Positions 1 to 7,629 of a DNA stretch of 64,000 bases are shown piece by piece. Source of the stretch: Sporobacter sp038405045 (GTDB lineage: Bacteria; Bacillota; Clostridia; Oscillospirales; Oscillospiraceae); contig JBBZIV010000001.1 of assembly GCA_038405045.1 (NCBI GenBank), forward strand, positions 806,001-870,000, given 5' to 3'. Every line of letters starts with the position of its first letter. The first letter of the stretch is position 1. The translations under genes and the position numbers were made by a program. Below the pieces are notes generated by a model. It had not been told where the DNA came from and ran no database searches. It worked only from the letters and a program-made list of their open reading frames with translations.

Positions 1-316
1 TCCCTATGTTCTCCTTAGCAACGGTATAAGCGCCGCCGCCATTGGGATAGCAGTCAATCGTCTGCCTATAGGACAGCATCAGCATGAACAGCAGAACAAT
101 AATAATGCCAGAAATCACCGTCAATTGCCGGAAGGCGATAAGCCCTATCGCCGGCAGCAGTACCGTTAAAATTTCCTGCCCGGCGTAAGCGACGGATGAA
201 ATGGCATCGCTCGAGAGAATCGGCAGTCCCCACGCAACAGCATATCGCTCGTCATTGAGCGCATCGCTGTGCAATGGTCTTCCAAAAAAGAAGCTTTTGA
301 GTGTATTCCGTTTGAT
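1..316 (-). CDS. APC-family amino acid/K+ permease, N-terminal fragment (runs off the window)
   Basis: The minus frame running off the left edge reads IKRNTLKSFFFGRPLHSD, then LPILSSDAISSVAYAGQEIL and, after one hydrophobic helix, YPNGGGAYTVAKENIG. This is the N-terminus of the APC superfamily branch that includes KimA/YdaO (potassium) and related amino acid permeases; the SSDAISSVAY and GGGAY segments line the substrate site in that family. About 105 residues and the first two or three membrane helices are present. No ATG, GTG or TTG lies near the expected start: the frame opens after a TGA at 332-334, and an AAGAAGG Shine-Dalgarno at 325-331 is followed 8 bases later by ATC at 314-316, which I used as a provisional start. 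A small indel or an unusual start codon are both possible. Substrate cannot be told. Confidence 0.75.
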   Translation of the reverse strand, partial: MKRNTLKSFFFGRPLHSDALNDERYAVAWGLPILSSDAISSVAYAGQEILTVLLPAIGLIAFRQLTVISGIIIVLLFMLMLSYRQTIDCYPNGGGAYTVAKENIG

Positions 317-363
317 AACCGTTACCTTCTTTCAACACAATATGCTTTTAAAGGCATATATGA

Positions 364-392
364 AGAATATATATCTAAAATCCATAAGTCAA
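364..392 (-). promoter_or_regulatory. Sigma-A-type promoter of the permease
   Basis: On the minus strand TTGACT (387-392) and TATTCT (364-369) are 17 bases apart. Transcription would begin near 357, leaving a leader of about 40 nt that contains a small hairpin (340-359). That leader is too short for a c-di-AMP riboswitch of the ydaO type. Confidence 0.6.
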
Positions 393-440
393 TACTATGA
401 TTTATAAATTTCCAACAAGAATGTCTTCTGTTTTTTGTCG

Positions 441-1715
441 TTACTGACCATTCCCATCAAATGGCCGCCTACCGCTGCCAGAAGCCAGTATACCCTGATG
501 AAGTGCAATGATGTAAATCGGCACAAGCAACAGCAAAACAGCCGCCCCGCAGGCAGCAAATGCAGCCCCCGCGCCGAAACGGTCGGCAATCGCACCGGAA
601 AACAGATTCCCGAGCGGCGTCGTACCGACGAAAACAAGCGTATAAACACTCATCACACGGCCGCGGTATTCCTGCCGTGCGTGCATTTGAAAGGTGGCGT
701 TGGCGCTTGCCATAAAGATCATGAAGAAAAAGCTGACGAGTGCTAGGATTAACCCGGCCAGGGTATAGGCCGTCATCCAGCCGACCGACATCAAAATTAC
801 AGCTACGATGACCGGAAAAGCAAAAATGATTGCCTTTTTGGGGCCGCCTTGACTGAGCGACGCCACCGTCAATGCGCCCGTCAGTGCCCCCACACCGGCA
901 AACGACATCAAAAGGCCAAATCCCATCTCCTGCTGGTGGAGCGTCTGAATGGCAAATACGGGCACGAGAACGTTAAAGTTCATCGCAAACGTCCCTGTCA
1001 CTGCTAGAATCAAAAATGTGATGAAAAGATATCGGTCATGATATATAAAGCCAAGCCCATCGGCAATATTGGCAAATAACCGCCCGCGTTGCAGCTGCGT
1101 TTTCTCAACCGAATAAGGTTTGATTAAAAACAAGCTCACAATCACGGCTCCGAAACTGACGGCATTGACGAAAAAGCACGTCGTCACACCCCACCGTGCC
1201 ATAACGATGCCTGCCACAGCAGGGCCGATAATGCGGGAAAAATTAAATTGTACCGAATTGAGTGCGATTCCGTTCGTCAGGTCTTCCTTTCCCACAAGCT
1301 CGATGACAAAGGCCTGACGCACCGGCATATCAATGGTGTTGACGATGCCGAGAAGCGTTGACATCACCATGAGGTGCCAAAATCGGATAACCCCAAAAAG
1401 GGAGAGGACGGCTGTTATGAGGGTGATGAGCAAAGATGCCGTCTGTGTCATAAACAGGAGTGATTTTTTATTATACCGGTCGATTAAAACACCCGCAGCA
1501 AGCGAAAATAACAGCACCGGCACATATTGCATGGCGCTGACAAGGCTGAGGAGAAACGGCGAATTTGTCAGTCGATAGGCCAGCCACGGCTGTGCGATGT
1601 TCTGCATCCATGTCCCTGTCGTCGAGACAGCCATACCAATCCAATAAAAAAGAAAGCTTTTATGCCGTAGCGCCGCAAACGGATTGCCGACTGGACCGCC
1701 GATTCTTTGTGTCAT
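441..1715 (-). CDS. MFS transporter, EntS-like (MFS_3) family
   Basis: A 424-residue, strongly hydrophobic protein with about twelve membrane helices. The opening PFAALRHKSFLFYWIGMAVS, followed by GTWMQNIAQPWLAYRLT, is typical of the MFS_3 branch (EntS-like exporters and many uncharacterised Firmicutes permeases). The conserved loop after helix 2 reads GVLIDRYNKKSLL. It is probably a proton-driven exporter in the cytoplasmic membrane; substrate unknown. The ATG at 1713-1715 follows AAGAAGGG at good spacing, so the upstream extension of the open frame (28 residues to 1799) is rejected. It is divergent from the secreted peptidase at 2036 and in line with the permease at the left edge, without an obvious shared operon. 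Confidence 0.85.
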   Translation of the reverse strand: MTQRIGGPVGNPFAALRHKSFLFYWIGMAVSTTGTWMQNIAQPWLAYRLTNSPFLLSLVSAMQYVPVLLFSLAAGVLIDRYNKKSLLFMTQTASLLITLITAVLSLFGVIRFWHLMVMSTLLGIVNTIDMPVRQAFVIELVGKEDLTNGIALNSVQFNFSRIIGPAVAGIVMARWGVTTCFFVNAVSFGAVIVSLFLIKPYSVEKTQLQRGRLFANIADGLGFIYHDRYLFITFLILAVTGTFAMNFNVLVPVFAIQTLHQQEMGFGLLMSFAGVGALTGALTVASLSQGGPKKAIIFAFPVIVAVILMSVGWMTAYTLAGLILALVSFFFMIFMASANATFQMHARQEYRGRVMSVYTLVFVGTTPLGNLFSGAIADRFGAGAAFAACGAAVLLLLVPIYIIALHQGILASGSGRRPFDGNGQ

Positions 1716-2035
1716 AGTATTTGCCCTTCTTGACGCACTCGGATGATGATGCACTTCAGTATACACCCAATAGGATTGTTTACAACCCCTAAAGCGCACA
1801 GTCGGCTACATTTGGCATCCCGGTACAGCATCGGTTCATAAAAAAAGTCAACCGCTTGCCGGGCCAGTCTTTTTGATGCCTTTTTACCGCTTTCCCTCAT
1901 ACTGCCGCAGCGACAGGAATTATATACCGTTTGACGGCGCTGTAACCTTTTGTTACTCTTTGTGTATCTTTGGGGATGCCGAAATAAATCCTATTTATCC
2001 GTTGGGAATACCGAAGCGAACGAAAGGATATAACG
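1716..2035. other. 320-bp divergent intergenic region
   Basis: This separates the MFS gene (minus) from the SH3b-M23 gene (plus). The only promoter-like signal I see on the plus strand is TTGACG (1931-1936) with TACTCT (1954-1959) at 17-bp spacing, a weak -10. No RNA gene or ORF with coding character was found. Confidence 0.4.
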
Positions 2036-2941
2036 ATGAAAACGGTCAAATCACTTCATAAAGCAGCCGCTGTGCTGCTCCTCTTTGCGGCATTGCTCTT
2101 CCCCGCCGCGGAGTTCTCTGTACAGGCGGCGGACGTCACATCAGCGGCTGGTCAAATAACCACCGGGGCGCTCAACGTCAGAAGCGCGCCAGGCACAACA
2201 GGCAAAATCCTGACGAGCCTGCCGTATGGGTCATATGTGACATTGATTTCGCCGTCAGGCACGTGGTGGCGCGTGGAGTACGCGCCCGGCGCGTATGGGT
2301 ATATGAGCGGCGCTTACATAAAATATGTCGGCGGCACATTTGCCGCGACAGCCACGAGCGGCAGCGGGTCCGTTTCCGTTCGAAGCAGCTCGGCGTCTTC
2401 CTATCCCGTCTCCGGCACCGTCACAAGCGGCAGAACCGTTCTTGTCCTGCACGACAACGGCTCCTGGAGCTGGATTTTATATAACGGCTCAAAAACCGGC
2501 TGTGTACCGGATACAGCGCTGCGCTCAGTGATGGCTTGGCCCGTCCCGGCCAGTCATAAAATCAATCAGTATTTTTCCGCCGCGCACGAAGGGCTTGACA
2601 TCGGCGCCTCTGTCCACGGCGTATCCGGCGACGCGGTCGTTGCCGCCCAATACGGTAAGGTTGTCTATAGCGGGTGGCTCAACGGCTACGGCTACGTTGT
2701 GTACGTCAATTCCATCTACAACGGCCAGCCGATTCAGACGCGTTATGCCCATCTGGCGTCCATGCCGCTTGTCACGGCCGGGTCTGTTGTCGGAGCCGGG
2801 CAAAAAATCGGCGTTATGGGCAACAGCGGGACATCGTCCGGCGTTCATTTACATTTTGAGGTCTGCCTGAGAAAGTCAAACAGTGACTGTATCGCCAACG
2901 CCGACTCAACACCTGTCAATCCGCTTGATTATATCAGCTGA
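2036..2941 (+). CDS. Secreted SH3b-M23 family metallopeptidase
   Basis: A 301-residue exported protein. A signal peptide covers about residues 1-31 (charged start, LLLFAALLFPAAEFSVQA). Two bacterial SH3-like domains follow: one at about 38-100 (ALNVRSAPGTTGKIL, WWRVEYAPGAYGYMSG) and a second at about 110-165. The C-terminal M23/LytM domain (about 170-300) carries the zinc motifs HEGLD and, near the end, SGVHLHFEV, with YAH between them; all catalytic positions appear intact. It probably hydrolyses peptide cross-links of peptidoglycan outside the cell, with the SH3b domains binding the wall. The ATG at 2036 follows AAAGGA. It is a single gene, closed by a terminator at 2951. Confidence 0.9.
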   Translation: MKTVKSLHKAAAVLLLFAALLFPAAEFSVQAADVTSAAGQITTGALNVRSAPGTTGKILTSLPYGSYVTLISPSGTWWRVEYAPGAYGYMSGAYIKYVGGTFAATATSGSGSVSVRSSSASSYPVSGTVTSGRTVLVLHDNGSWSWILYNGSKTGCVPDTALRSVMAWPVPASHKINQYFSAAHEGLDIGASVHGVSGDAVVAAQYGKVVYSGWLNGYGYVVYVNSIYNGQPIQTRYAHLASMPLVTAGSVVGAGQKIGVMGNSGTSSGVHLHFEVCLRKSNSDCIANADSTPVNPLDYIS

Positions 2942-2950
2942 TTGTCTCAA

Positions 2951-2986
2951 AAATCGGGGGCTGCCAGTCTTGGCAGTCCCCGATTT
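2951..2986. terminator. Hairpin terminator between convergent genes
   Basis: An inverted repeat (aaatcggggg...ccccgattt, loop around gtct) lies between the peptidase and the convergent GGDEF gene. AT-rich flanks on both sides would let it act in both directions. Confidence 0.65.
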
Positions 2987-3026
2987 ATACTCTTACCACG
3001 CGGCATACCGGCGCCGCGGCGCTGCC

Positions 3027-3965
3027 TCAGAGCGGAATTTCACGTCCGTCAAAAACGGCCATTTTCTTGCCTCTTTTTTTGGCCTCGTAAAGATAGGTGT
3101 CCGCGCACGAGATGACGGCCCAAACATCGAGCTCCCCGTCAGCGTCCCGAGTAATTTCTGTGACGCCTGCACTGAATGTTGGGCGGATATTCAGCTCTTT
3201 TTCGCATCGCTCCTGAAACTGGCGAGAAATATTTTGCAAAGTATGCGTCATCAGCGCTTTAGAGTGCCCCGGCATAATGAGCATGAATTCTTCACCGCCA
3301 AAGCGACCGAGTATATCCTGTTTGCGCGACTGTTCTGACGCGCATTCCGAAAAGAGACATAGCACACGGTCTCCGGCGAGATGACCGAGCGTATCGTTTA
3401 TAAGCTTAAAATTGTCCAGATCAATCATCGCCAGCGTCATGCTCTCTTTTGAAACGGAGAGATTTTTTAAGGCGTTTAACAGCGCATATTTATTTGTTAT
3501 ACCTGTTGCAAGGTCAAGTGAGAGCTGGCTGTTGAGCAGCTGTTCATATTCCTTCTGTGCTGTAATATCCGCAAAGGAAACAACAGCAAAAACGTCATCG
3601 CCGTTAGTGACCCGCGTGGCGCTGACGGTAAACCATTTCTGCTGCGCGACGCCGTCAATATAAAAATTATGGTCGACCTCCGCATCCGTGATGACTGTGC
3701 CCGTATTCAAAACGCACTCGAGCGCACTGCGCAACGGGCAAAAACGGCAGGCCTCTCCGTGCCCGCAAACTTCTCCCTCTCGGATTATATCCGTACAGTT
3801 GAAGACATTGCCAAATCGCGCGCCGTTCAGTGCCTCCTTCGTTAAATGGAAGCTTTTCAGCATATATCGGTTGGCGTCACGAACCGTTGTATCCGGGTTA
3901 ACTAGAACGAGCCCGATAGGCGAATTCTGAAAGACGGCCTGAAAGATGGTGGTTGGTTCTGTCAT
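3027..3965 (-). CDS. PAS-GGDEF diguanylate cyclase with cysteine-rich PAS
   Basis: A 312-residue soluble protein. Residues 1-125 form a PAS domain (IFQAVFQNSPIGLVLVNPD), with an inserted cysteine cluster NCTDIIREGEVCGHGEACRFC that could bind a metal or sense redox state. Residues about 150-310 form a GGDEF domain: the active-site motif is GGEEF, and RKQD lies five residues upstream, matching the RxxD product-inhibition site. It is therefore predicted to be an active, feedback-inhibited c-di-GMP synthase. The ATG at 3965 is preceded by GGAGG at 5 nt; the adjacent in-frame TTG is less well placed. No other c-di-GMP gene is in the window. Confidence 0.88.
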   Translation of the reverse strand: MTEPTTIFQAVFQNSPIGLVLVNPDTTVRDANRYMLKSFHLTKEALNGARFGNVFNCTDIIREGEVCGHGEACRFCPLRSALECVLNTGTVITDAEVDHNFYIDGVAQQKWFTVSATRVTNGDDVFAVVSFADITAQKEYEQLLNSQLSLDLATGITNKYALLNALKNLSVSKESMTLAMIDLDNFKLINDTLGHLAGDRVLCLFSECASEQSRKQDILGRFGGEEFMLIMPGHSKALMTHTLQNISRQFQERCEKELNIRPTFSAGVTEITRDADGELDVWAVISCADTYLYEAKKRGKKMAVFDGREIPL

Positions 3966-4113
3966 CAATACCTCCGAAACAGCGCCGATATGTCTCCGCC
4001 GTTTATCTCCTTATAGATACTGTCGGCATTTTTTGTAGAAATGTTAACCACAATCTGTCATTTCTTAAAATAAGACGAACGACTTGAGCCTATTAACCTG
4101 TTCAGTCAAATTT

Positions 4114-4148
4114 TTTAATTAAAAAGAGGTGCATCTGCACCTCTTTTT
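4114..4148 (-). terminator. Terminator of the tRNA operon
   Basis: On the minus strand, just after the last tRNA-Gly CCA, aaaaagaggtgca pairs with tgcacctcttttt and is followed by a T-rich run. It closes the six-tRNA transcript. Confidence 0.8.
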
Positions 4149-4223
4149 GGAGCGGGCGACGAGGCTCGAACTCGCTACCTCCACCTTGGCAAGGTGGCGC
4201 TCTACCAGATGAGCTACGCCCGC
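4148..4223 (-). tRNA. tRNA-Gly (anticodon GCC), copy 2
   Basis: Full cloverleaf with acceptor GCGGGCG/CGCCCGC, anticodon loop TTGCCAA (GCC), T-arm GTTCGAG and an encoded CCA. The gene is identical in sequence to the other tRNA-Gly at 4382-4457. Confidence 0.95.
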
Positions 4224-4233
4224 ATATTCAGTT

Positions 4234-4265
4234 GTAGAACCCGAAGATTGCTCTTCGGGTTCTAC
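4234..4265 (-). other. Inter-tRNA hairpin
   Basis: A 14-bp stem (gtagaacccgaaga / tcttcgggttctac) lies between tRNA-Cys and the last tRNA-Gly. There is only a short T-run, so it may be an attenuator or a processing signal rather than a full terminator. A weaker hairpin (4353-4379) lies between tRNA-Gly and tRNA-Cys, and a palindrome (4588-4605) between tRNA-Asp and tRNA-Phe. Confidence 0.5.
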
Positions 4266-4270
4266 GGTTT

Positions 4271-4345
4271 TGGAGGCGACACCCAGATTTGAACTGGGGA
4301 ATCAGGGTTTTGCAGACCCATGCCTTACCACTTGGCTATGTCGCC
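4271..4345 (-). tRNA. tRNA-Cys (anticodon GCA)
   Basis: Cloverleaf with acceptor GGCGACA/TGTCGCC, anticodon loop CTGCAAA (GCA), T-arm GTTCAAA and encoded CCA. It is 75 nt long and lies between the two tRNA-Gly genes. Confidence 0.95.
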
Positions 4346-4381
4346 ATAGGCGATAAAGAGGCGCAAAAGCACCTCTTTATT

Positions 4382-4457
4382 TGGAGCGGGCGACGAGGCT
4401 CGAACTCGCTACCTCCACCTTGGCAAGGTGGCGCTCTACCAGATGAGCTACGCCCGC
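4382..4457 (-). tRNA. tRNA-Gly (anticodon GCC), copy 1
   Basis: 76 nt including CCA and identical to the copy at 4148-4223. Duplication of this gene within one operon suggests a higher need for the GGC/GGT-reading glycine tRNA. Confidence 0.95.
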
Positions 4458-4505
4458 ACATCGCGCAATATCATATGAACTTATTCAATTTATATAAACT
4501 GCGCG

Positions 4506-4581
<76 letters not shown>

Positions 4582-4607
4582 ATATTTGGGCACTTTAAAG
4601 TGCCCTG

Positions 4608-4684
4608 TGGCGACCCAGAACGGGCTCGAACCGTCGACCTCCAGCGTGACAGGCTGGCGTTCTAACCAACTGAACTACTGGGCC
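4608..4684 (-). tRNA. tRNA-Asp (anticodon GTC)
   Basis: 77-nt cloverleaf with acceptor GGCCCAG/CTGGGTC, anticodon loop CTGTCAC (GTC) and encoded CCA. Confidence 0.95.
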
Positions 4685-4691
4685 ATTTTTG

Positions 4692-4767
4692 TGGTGGGAA
4701 CAACAGGGCTCGAACCTGTGACCCCATGCTTGTAAGGCATGTGCTCTCCCAGCTGAGCTATGCTCCC
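4692..4767 (-). tRNA. tRNA-Val (anticodon TAC)
   Basis: 76-nt cloverleaf with acceptor GGGAGCA/TGTTCCC, anticodon loop CTTACAA (TAC) and encoded CCA. It is the first tRNA of the operon, about 25 nt after the expected transcript start. Confidence 0.95.
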
Positions 4768-4798
4768 CCAACCGCTGCCGTTGTTAGCGACGGTTGTT

Positions 4799-4827
4799 AT
4801 TATACTAAAACCCCTATCTCTTGTCAA
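4799..4827 (-). promoter_or_regulatory. Promoter of the tRNA operon
   Basis: Exact consensus sigma-A elements on the minus strand: TTGACA (4822-4827) and TATAAT (4799-4804) with 17 bases between. It drives Val-Asp-Phe-Gly-Cys-Gly. Confidence 0.9.
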
Positions 4828-4850
4828 CAGTAAAACGCGATTTTGAAAGG

Positions 4851-5768
4851 CTATTTTTCAGAGCTGTTTTCATGCCCTTCGAACTCTTCCGGTGTCTTGT
4901 TTTCTTCAAGATATGCGATTACCTCGCGCGGTGTTAATTGATAGACGGTGTCACAGAATTGGCATGTAACTTCGACCGGCTCGCCCTTCTTCTCCATATC
5001 GAGAAGCTCCTGACGGCCGACACCGGCAACAGCCTGTAAAACACGCGCGCGGCTGCAGTAGCACCGGTATTCGACTGGTGTCGTCTCTAATACGCGCATC
5101 GTAAACCCCGCGAGGACGCGCTCGCAGAGCACCTCGGCGGTGCCGTCCGTCAAAACGGCTGTCACAGGGCCTGTTTCGGCAATGTTGCGCTCGAGCGTAT
5201 CAAGCAGCGTATCCGGCGCCCCCGGTAAAAGCTGCACAATATAGCCCCCCGCCGCCAGGACGGACTGATCCGTTCCAACGAGAACGCCGAGCGCGACGGC
5301 CGTGCGCGTTTGTTCACTGGCGTAAAAATACGCCGTGAAGTCTTCGGCAATCTCACCGGTGACGAGTTGGACGCTGCCGACATACGGTTCTTTAAGGTGC
5401 AGGTCTCTGATAACGGTCAGCATGCCGTCTGTGCCGACGGCCCCGCCGACATCGAGCTTGCCATTGGGCTTCTTGGGAATATCGACTAATGGATTCTGGA
5501 CGTAGCCGCGCACGTTGCCCGTGCTGTCGGAGACGGCAATAATACTCCCGACCGGCCCGCCGCCGTTAATGCGCACGGTGACGGACGCTAATGGGTCCTT
5601 CAGCATGTGCCCAAGCATCGAGCAGGCCGCCATTGTCCGGCCAAGCGCCGCCGTCACGACAGGCGTTGTCTTGTGAATAACGCGCGCCCTTTCCACCGTG
5701 TTCTTTAAGGACACAGCCGATATTTGAATAAACCCGTCATCCGAGACGGCTCTGACGATTTCATCCAT
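4851..5768 (-). CDS. hslO: Hsp33 redox-regulated chaperonin
   Basis: A 305-residue Hsp33. The N-terminal chaperone domain (RAVSDDGFIQISAVS, GRTMAACSMLGHMLK, INGGGPVGSIIAVSD) is intact. The C-terminal redox switch has its four zinc cysteines: CYC near residue 238 and CQFC near 273. In this family oxidation releases zinc and turns on holdase activity against unfolding proteins in the cytoplasm. The ATG at 5768 is preceded by AAAGGAACAGGCA; the longer frame to 5816 overlaps the upstream gene heavily and is rejected. It is the last gene of a three-gene operon, overlapping the methyltransferase by 8 bp. Confidence 0.95.
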   Translation of the reverse strand: MDEIVRAVSDDGFIQISAVSLKNTVERARVIHKTTPVVTAALGRTMAACSMLGHMLKDPLASVTVRINGGGPVGSIIAVSDSTGNVRGYVQNPLVDIPKKPNGKLDVGGAVGTDGMLTVIRDLHLKEPYVGSVQLVTGEIAEDFTAYFYASEQTRTAVALGVLVGTDQSVLAAGGYIVQLLPGAPDTLLDTLERNIAETGPVTAVLTDGTAEVLCERVLAGFTMRVLETTPVEYRCYCSRARVLQAVAGVGRQELLDMEKKGEPVEVTCQFCDTVYQLTPREVIAYLEENKTPEEFEGHENSSEK

Positions 5769-6510
5769 TGCCTGTTCCTTTCGTTGCGGCGATAAAAATG
5801 CGCGTATCGCTTTCATCGGGCGGTGTATGCTTTAAATCCCCATATAAGCGCACGTCTGTAAACCCTTCGTTCACTAATAGACTTTCTAGGTCTCGTGGGT
5901 CGTAGGCGTATTCAACATGCTCTTCACGGCTACGCAACCATTTTGAGCCGACACGCTCAAAAATATCCATGCCGTAATAGCAGGCATTCTCCCTGCTGTC
6001 AAAAAAAGTGCGCCACACACAAAAGACGTCCGGCGTTTCGTCCAGATATACCTCCCCGTCGAGGCTTTTGAGACGCGCCGGTGTGTGAATATCAAAGACA
6101 AACAGACCGCCCGGCTCCAAGAAGAGCCGGACGCGGTGAAAAACGTCTTTCAAAAGCGATGGCTTGACATAGTTCATGCCGTCAAGCGAGCAGACGGCGG
6201 CATCCACCGTTCCGTAAAGATCCAGGCATTCCATCGGTTGGTTTAAAAAAAGCAGCCTGCCCGATAGGCCCTCTGCTTTCTCGGCGGCCTGTGCCAGCAT
6301 GTCCTCGGAGGCATCGACGCCGATCATGTCATACCCGCGCCCGGCCAGAAGGCTTGTCAACGTGCCTGTTCCGCACGCGAGATCGACAATCGACCGAACG
6401 GCAAGCCCGCGTTCGCGAAATAGCTGTTCGTAAAAATCCGCCATCGCCGCATATGGCACATCGCCCGTGAGGCTGTCGTAAAACCGCGCCAGTGAGGAAT
6501 ACGACGTCAC
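5761..6510 (-). CDS. Class I SAM-dependent methyltransferase
   Basis: A 249-residue protein with Rossmann methyltransferase motifs: motif I VDLACGTGTLTSLLAGRGY (about residues 42-60), then MIGVDASEDMLAQA, and a DAAVCSLDGMNYV motif. The opening YSSLARFYDSLTGDVPY matches the small Firmicutes methyltransferases related to YqeM. The substrate is unknown, a small molecule or RNA. It starts with GTG at 6510, which overlaps the stop of the yerC-like gene in GTGA, and its end overlaps hslO, so translation is probably coupled through all three genes. Confidence 0.85.
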   Translation of the reverse strand: MTSYSSLARFYDSLTGDVPYAAMADFYEQLFRERGLAVRSIVDLACGTGTLTSLLAGRGYDMIGVDASEDMLAQAAEKAEGLSGRLLFLNQPMECLDLYGTVDAAVCSLDGMNYVKPSLLKDVFHRVRLFLEPGGLFVFDIHTPARLKSLDGEVYLDETPDVFCVWRTFFDSRENACYYGMDIFERVGSKWLRSREEHVEYAYDPRDLESLLVNEGFTDVRLYGDLKHTPPDESDTRIFIAATKGTGNG

Positions 6511-6812
6511 GATTCTTTCTCCTTTAACCTCTTAAAAGCAATCTCGTAGCCGTCGGCACCGTACATGAGGCTTCTGTTGACGCGGCTGATCGTCGCCGAC
6601 GAGGCACCCGTCTGCTCTAGAATGTTATTGTAGATGTTCCCCTGACTTAACAGCATCGCCACCTGAAAGCGTTGCTCCATTGCCCGCAGTTCTGTGACCG
6701 AACAGAGGTCGTCAAAAAAACGCATACACTCGTCAACTGTCCGAAGCGTTAAGATTGCCTCATACATCTCCGTATTTCTGTCTTTCTTGGTGCCTTTCAC
6801 AGTCTTGTTCAC
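6507..6812 (-). CDS. yerC: TrpR-related regulator, YerC/YecD family
   Basis: A 101-residue helical protein. It has the TrpR-like fold signature CMRFFDDLCSVTELRAMEQR, with a helix-turn-helix TGASSATISRVNRSLMYG near residues 68-85. YerC/YecD proteins are small DNA-binding proteins of Firmicutes whose ligand is not settled; the resemblance to TrpR does not prove tryptophan sensing. The GTG at 6812 follows GGGAGG at 7-9 nt. It is the first gene of the yerC-methyltransferase-hslO operon and could regulate it. Confidence 0.88.
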   Translation of the reverse strand: MNKTVKGTKKDRNTEMYEAILTLRTVDECMRFFDDLCSVTELRAMEQRFQVAMLLSQGNIYNNILEQTGASSATISRVNRSLMYGADGYEIAFKRLKEKES

Positions 6813-6884
6813 GGCAGTCCCTCCCGGCCAATAAATTCCGGCGCGCTGTCGCGCGGGCGGGTTCGAATTCGATTCACATTCTAT

Positions 6885-6913
6885 ATTTTACAGGAGTAAA
6901 TCGCTAAAGTAAA
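6885..6913 (-). promoter_or_regulatory. Promoter of the yerC operon
   Basis: TTTACT (6908-6913) and TAAAAT (6885-6890) lie 17 bases apart on the minus strand. The leader of about 65 nt contains a GC-rich inverted repeat (gcgcgctgtcgcgcg). Confidence 0.65.
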
Positions 6914-6923
6914 GAGCAATTTA

Positions 6924-6953
6924 TTAACGCTTTACCTACCACCGTCATATTGT
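6924..6953 (+). promoter_or_regulatory. Possible promoter for the DUF3298 gene
   Basis: TTAACG (6924-6929) and TATTGT (6948-6953) with an 18-bp spacer, 22 bases upstream of the start. Both elements are imperfect. Confidence 0.35.
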
Positions 6954-6975
6954 ATGAACGAAAGGGCGTGAGCGT

Positions 6976-7629
6976 ATGATGACGATTTCAGAAGAAACCC
7001 TCACAGAGGACCTCACCTTCGAAGGCGTAACAATGGTACGTACCGATTTTCATTACCCTGTTGTGTCCGGCGGCGGCGGCAAGGCCGACAGGCGCATTAA
7101 CAGCTATTACCGGCATATGGCAAAAACACTGATGAAGAAGGCAAAAAGTGATCTTTTGCCCGACGCCGTTGCCGAGTGGCGGTACGCCACGGAAAACGGT
7201 TATCCCTTCCGGGAATTCGAGTCGGTCATGAAATTCACCGTTACATATAATGAAAACGATCTGCTTAGCCTTTATTTTGATGTGTATGACTTTACAGGCG
7301 GCGCGCACGGCGCGACACGCCGCTTTGGCGATACCTGGCGCACGGAGACGGGCTGGTTTATCATGCTCAGTGACTTTTTTCCGCGTGGTACAAATTACAA
7401 GCGCCTTTTAATTGACAATGCCATCGTCATCGCGACACAGCAAACCCGCGCCGGCACGCATCATTATTTTGAAAACTATCCAAAGCTCATTAAAAAATAC
7501 TTCAGCCCGGCGAAATTCTATATTGAGCCCGGCAATATTGTCATTTTCTACGACCAATACGCCATTGCGCCGTATTACGAGGGCATCCCCGTTTTTCAGT
7601 ATCCGGCCGACATCAAAACACACCCTTAA
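6976..7629 (+). CDS. DUF3298/DUF4163 domain protein
   Basis: A 217-residue protein with no signal peptide or membrane helix that I can see. The DUF3298 core is recognisable by FDVYDFTGGAHGATRRFG near residues 98-115 and by the closing VIFYDQYAIAPYYEGIPVF. Relatives include the extracytoplasmic part of the anti-sigma factor RsiV, which binds lysozyme, but this protein lacks the membrane segment, so that role is not implied. AAAGGGCG precedes the ATG pair at 6976/6979. Its stop codon overlaps the stop of the convergent pfkA gene by 4 bp, leaving no room for a terminator. Confidence 0.8.
   Translation: MMTISEETLTEDLTFEGVTMVRTDFHYPVVSGGGGKADRRINSYYRHMAKTLMKKAKSDLLPDAVAEWRYATENGYPFREFESVMKFTVTYNENDLLSLYFDVYDFTGGAHGATRRFGDTWRTETGWFIMLSDFFPRGTNYKRLLIDNAIVIATQQTRAGTHHYFENYPKLIKKYFSPAKFYIEPGNIVIFYDQYAIAPYYEGIPVFQYPADIKTHP

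Noticed and set aside
317..363. c-di-AMP riboswitch before the permease
   Set aside because: The predicted leader is about 40 nt, too short for that aptamer, and no conserved core was found.
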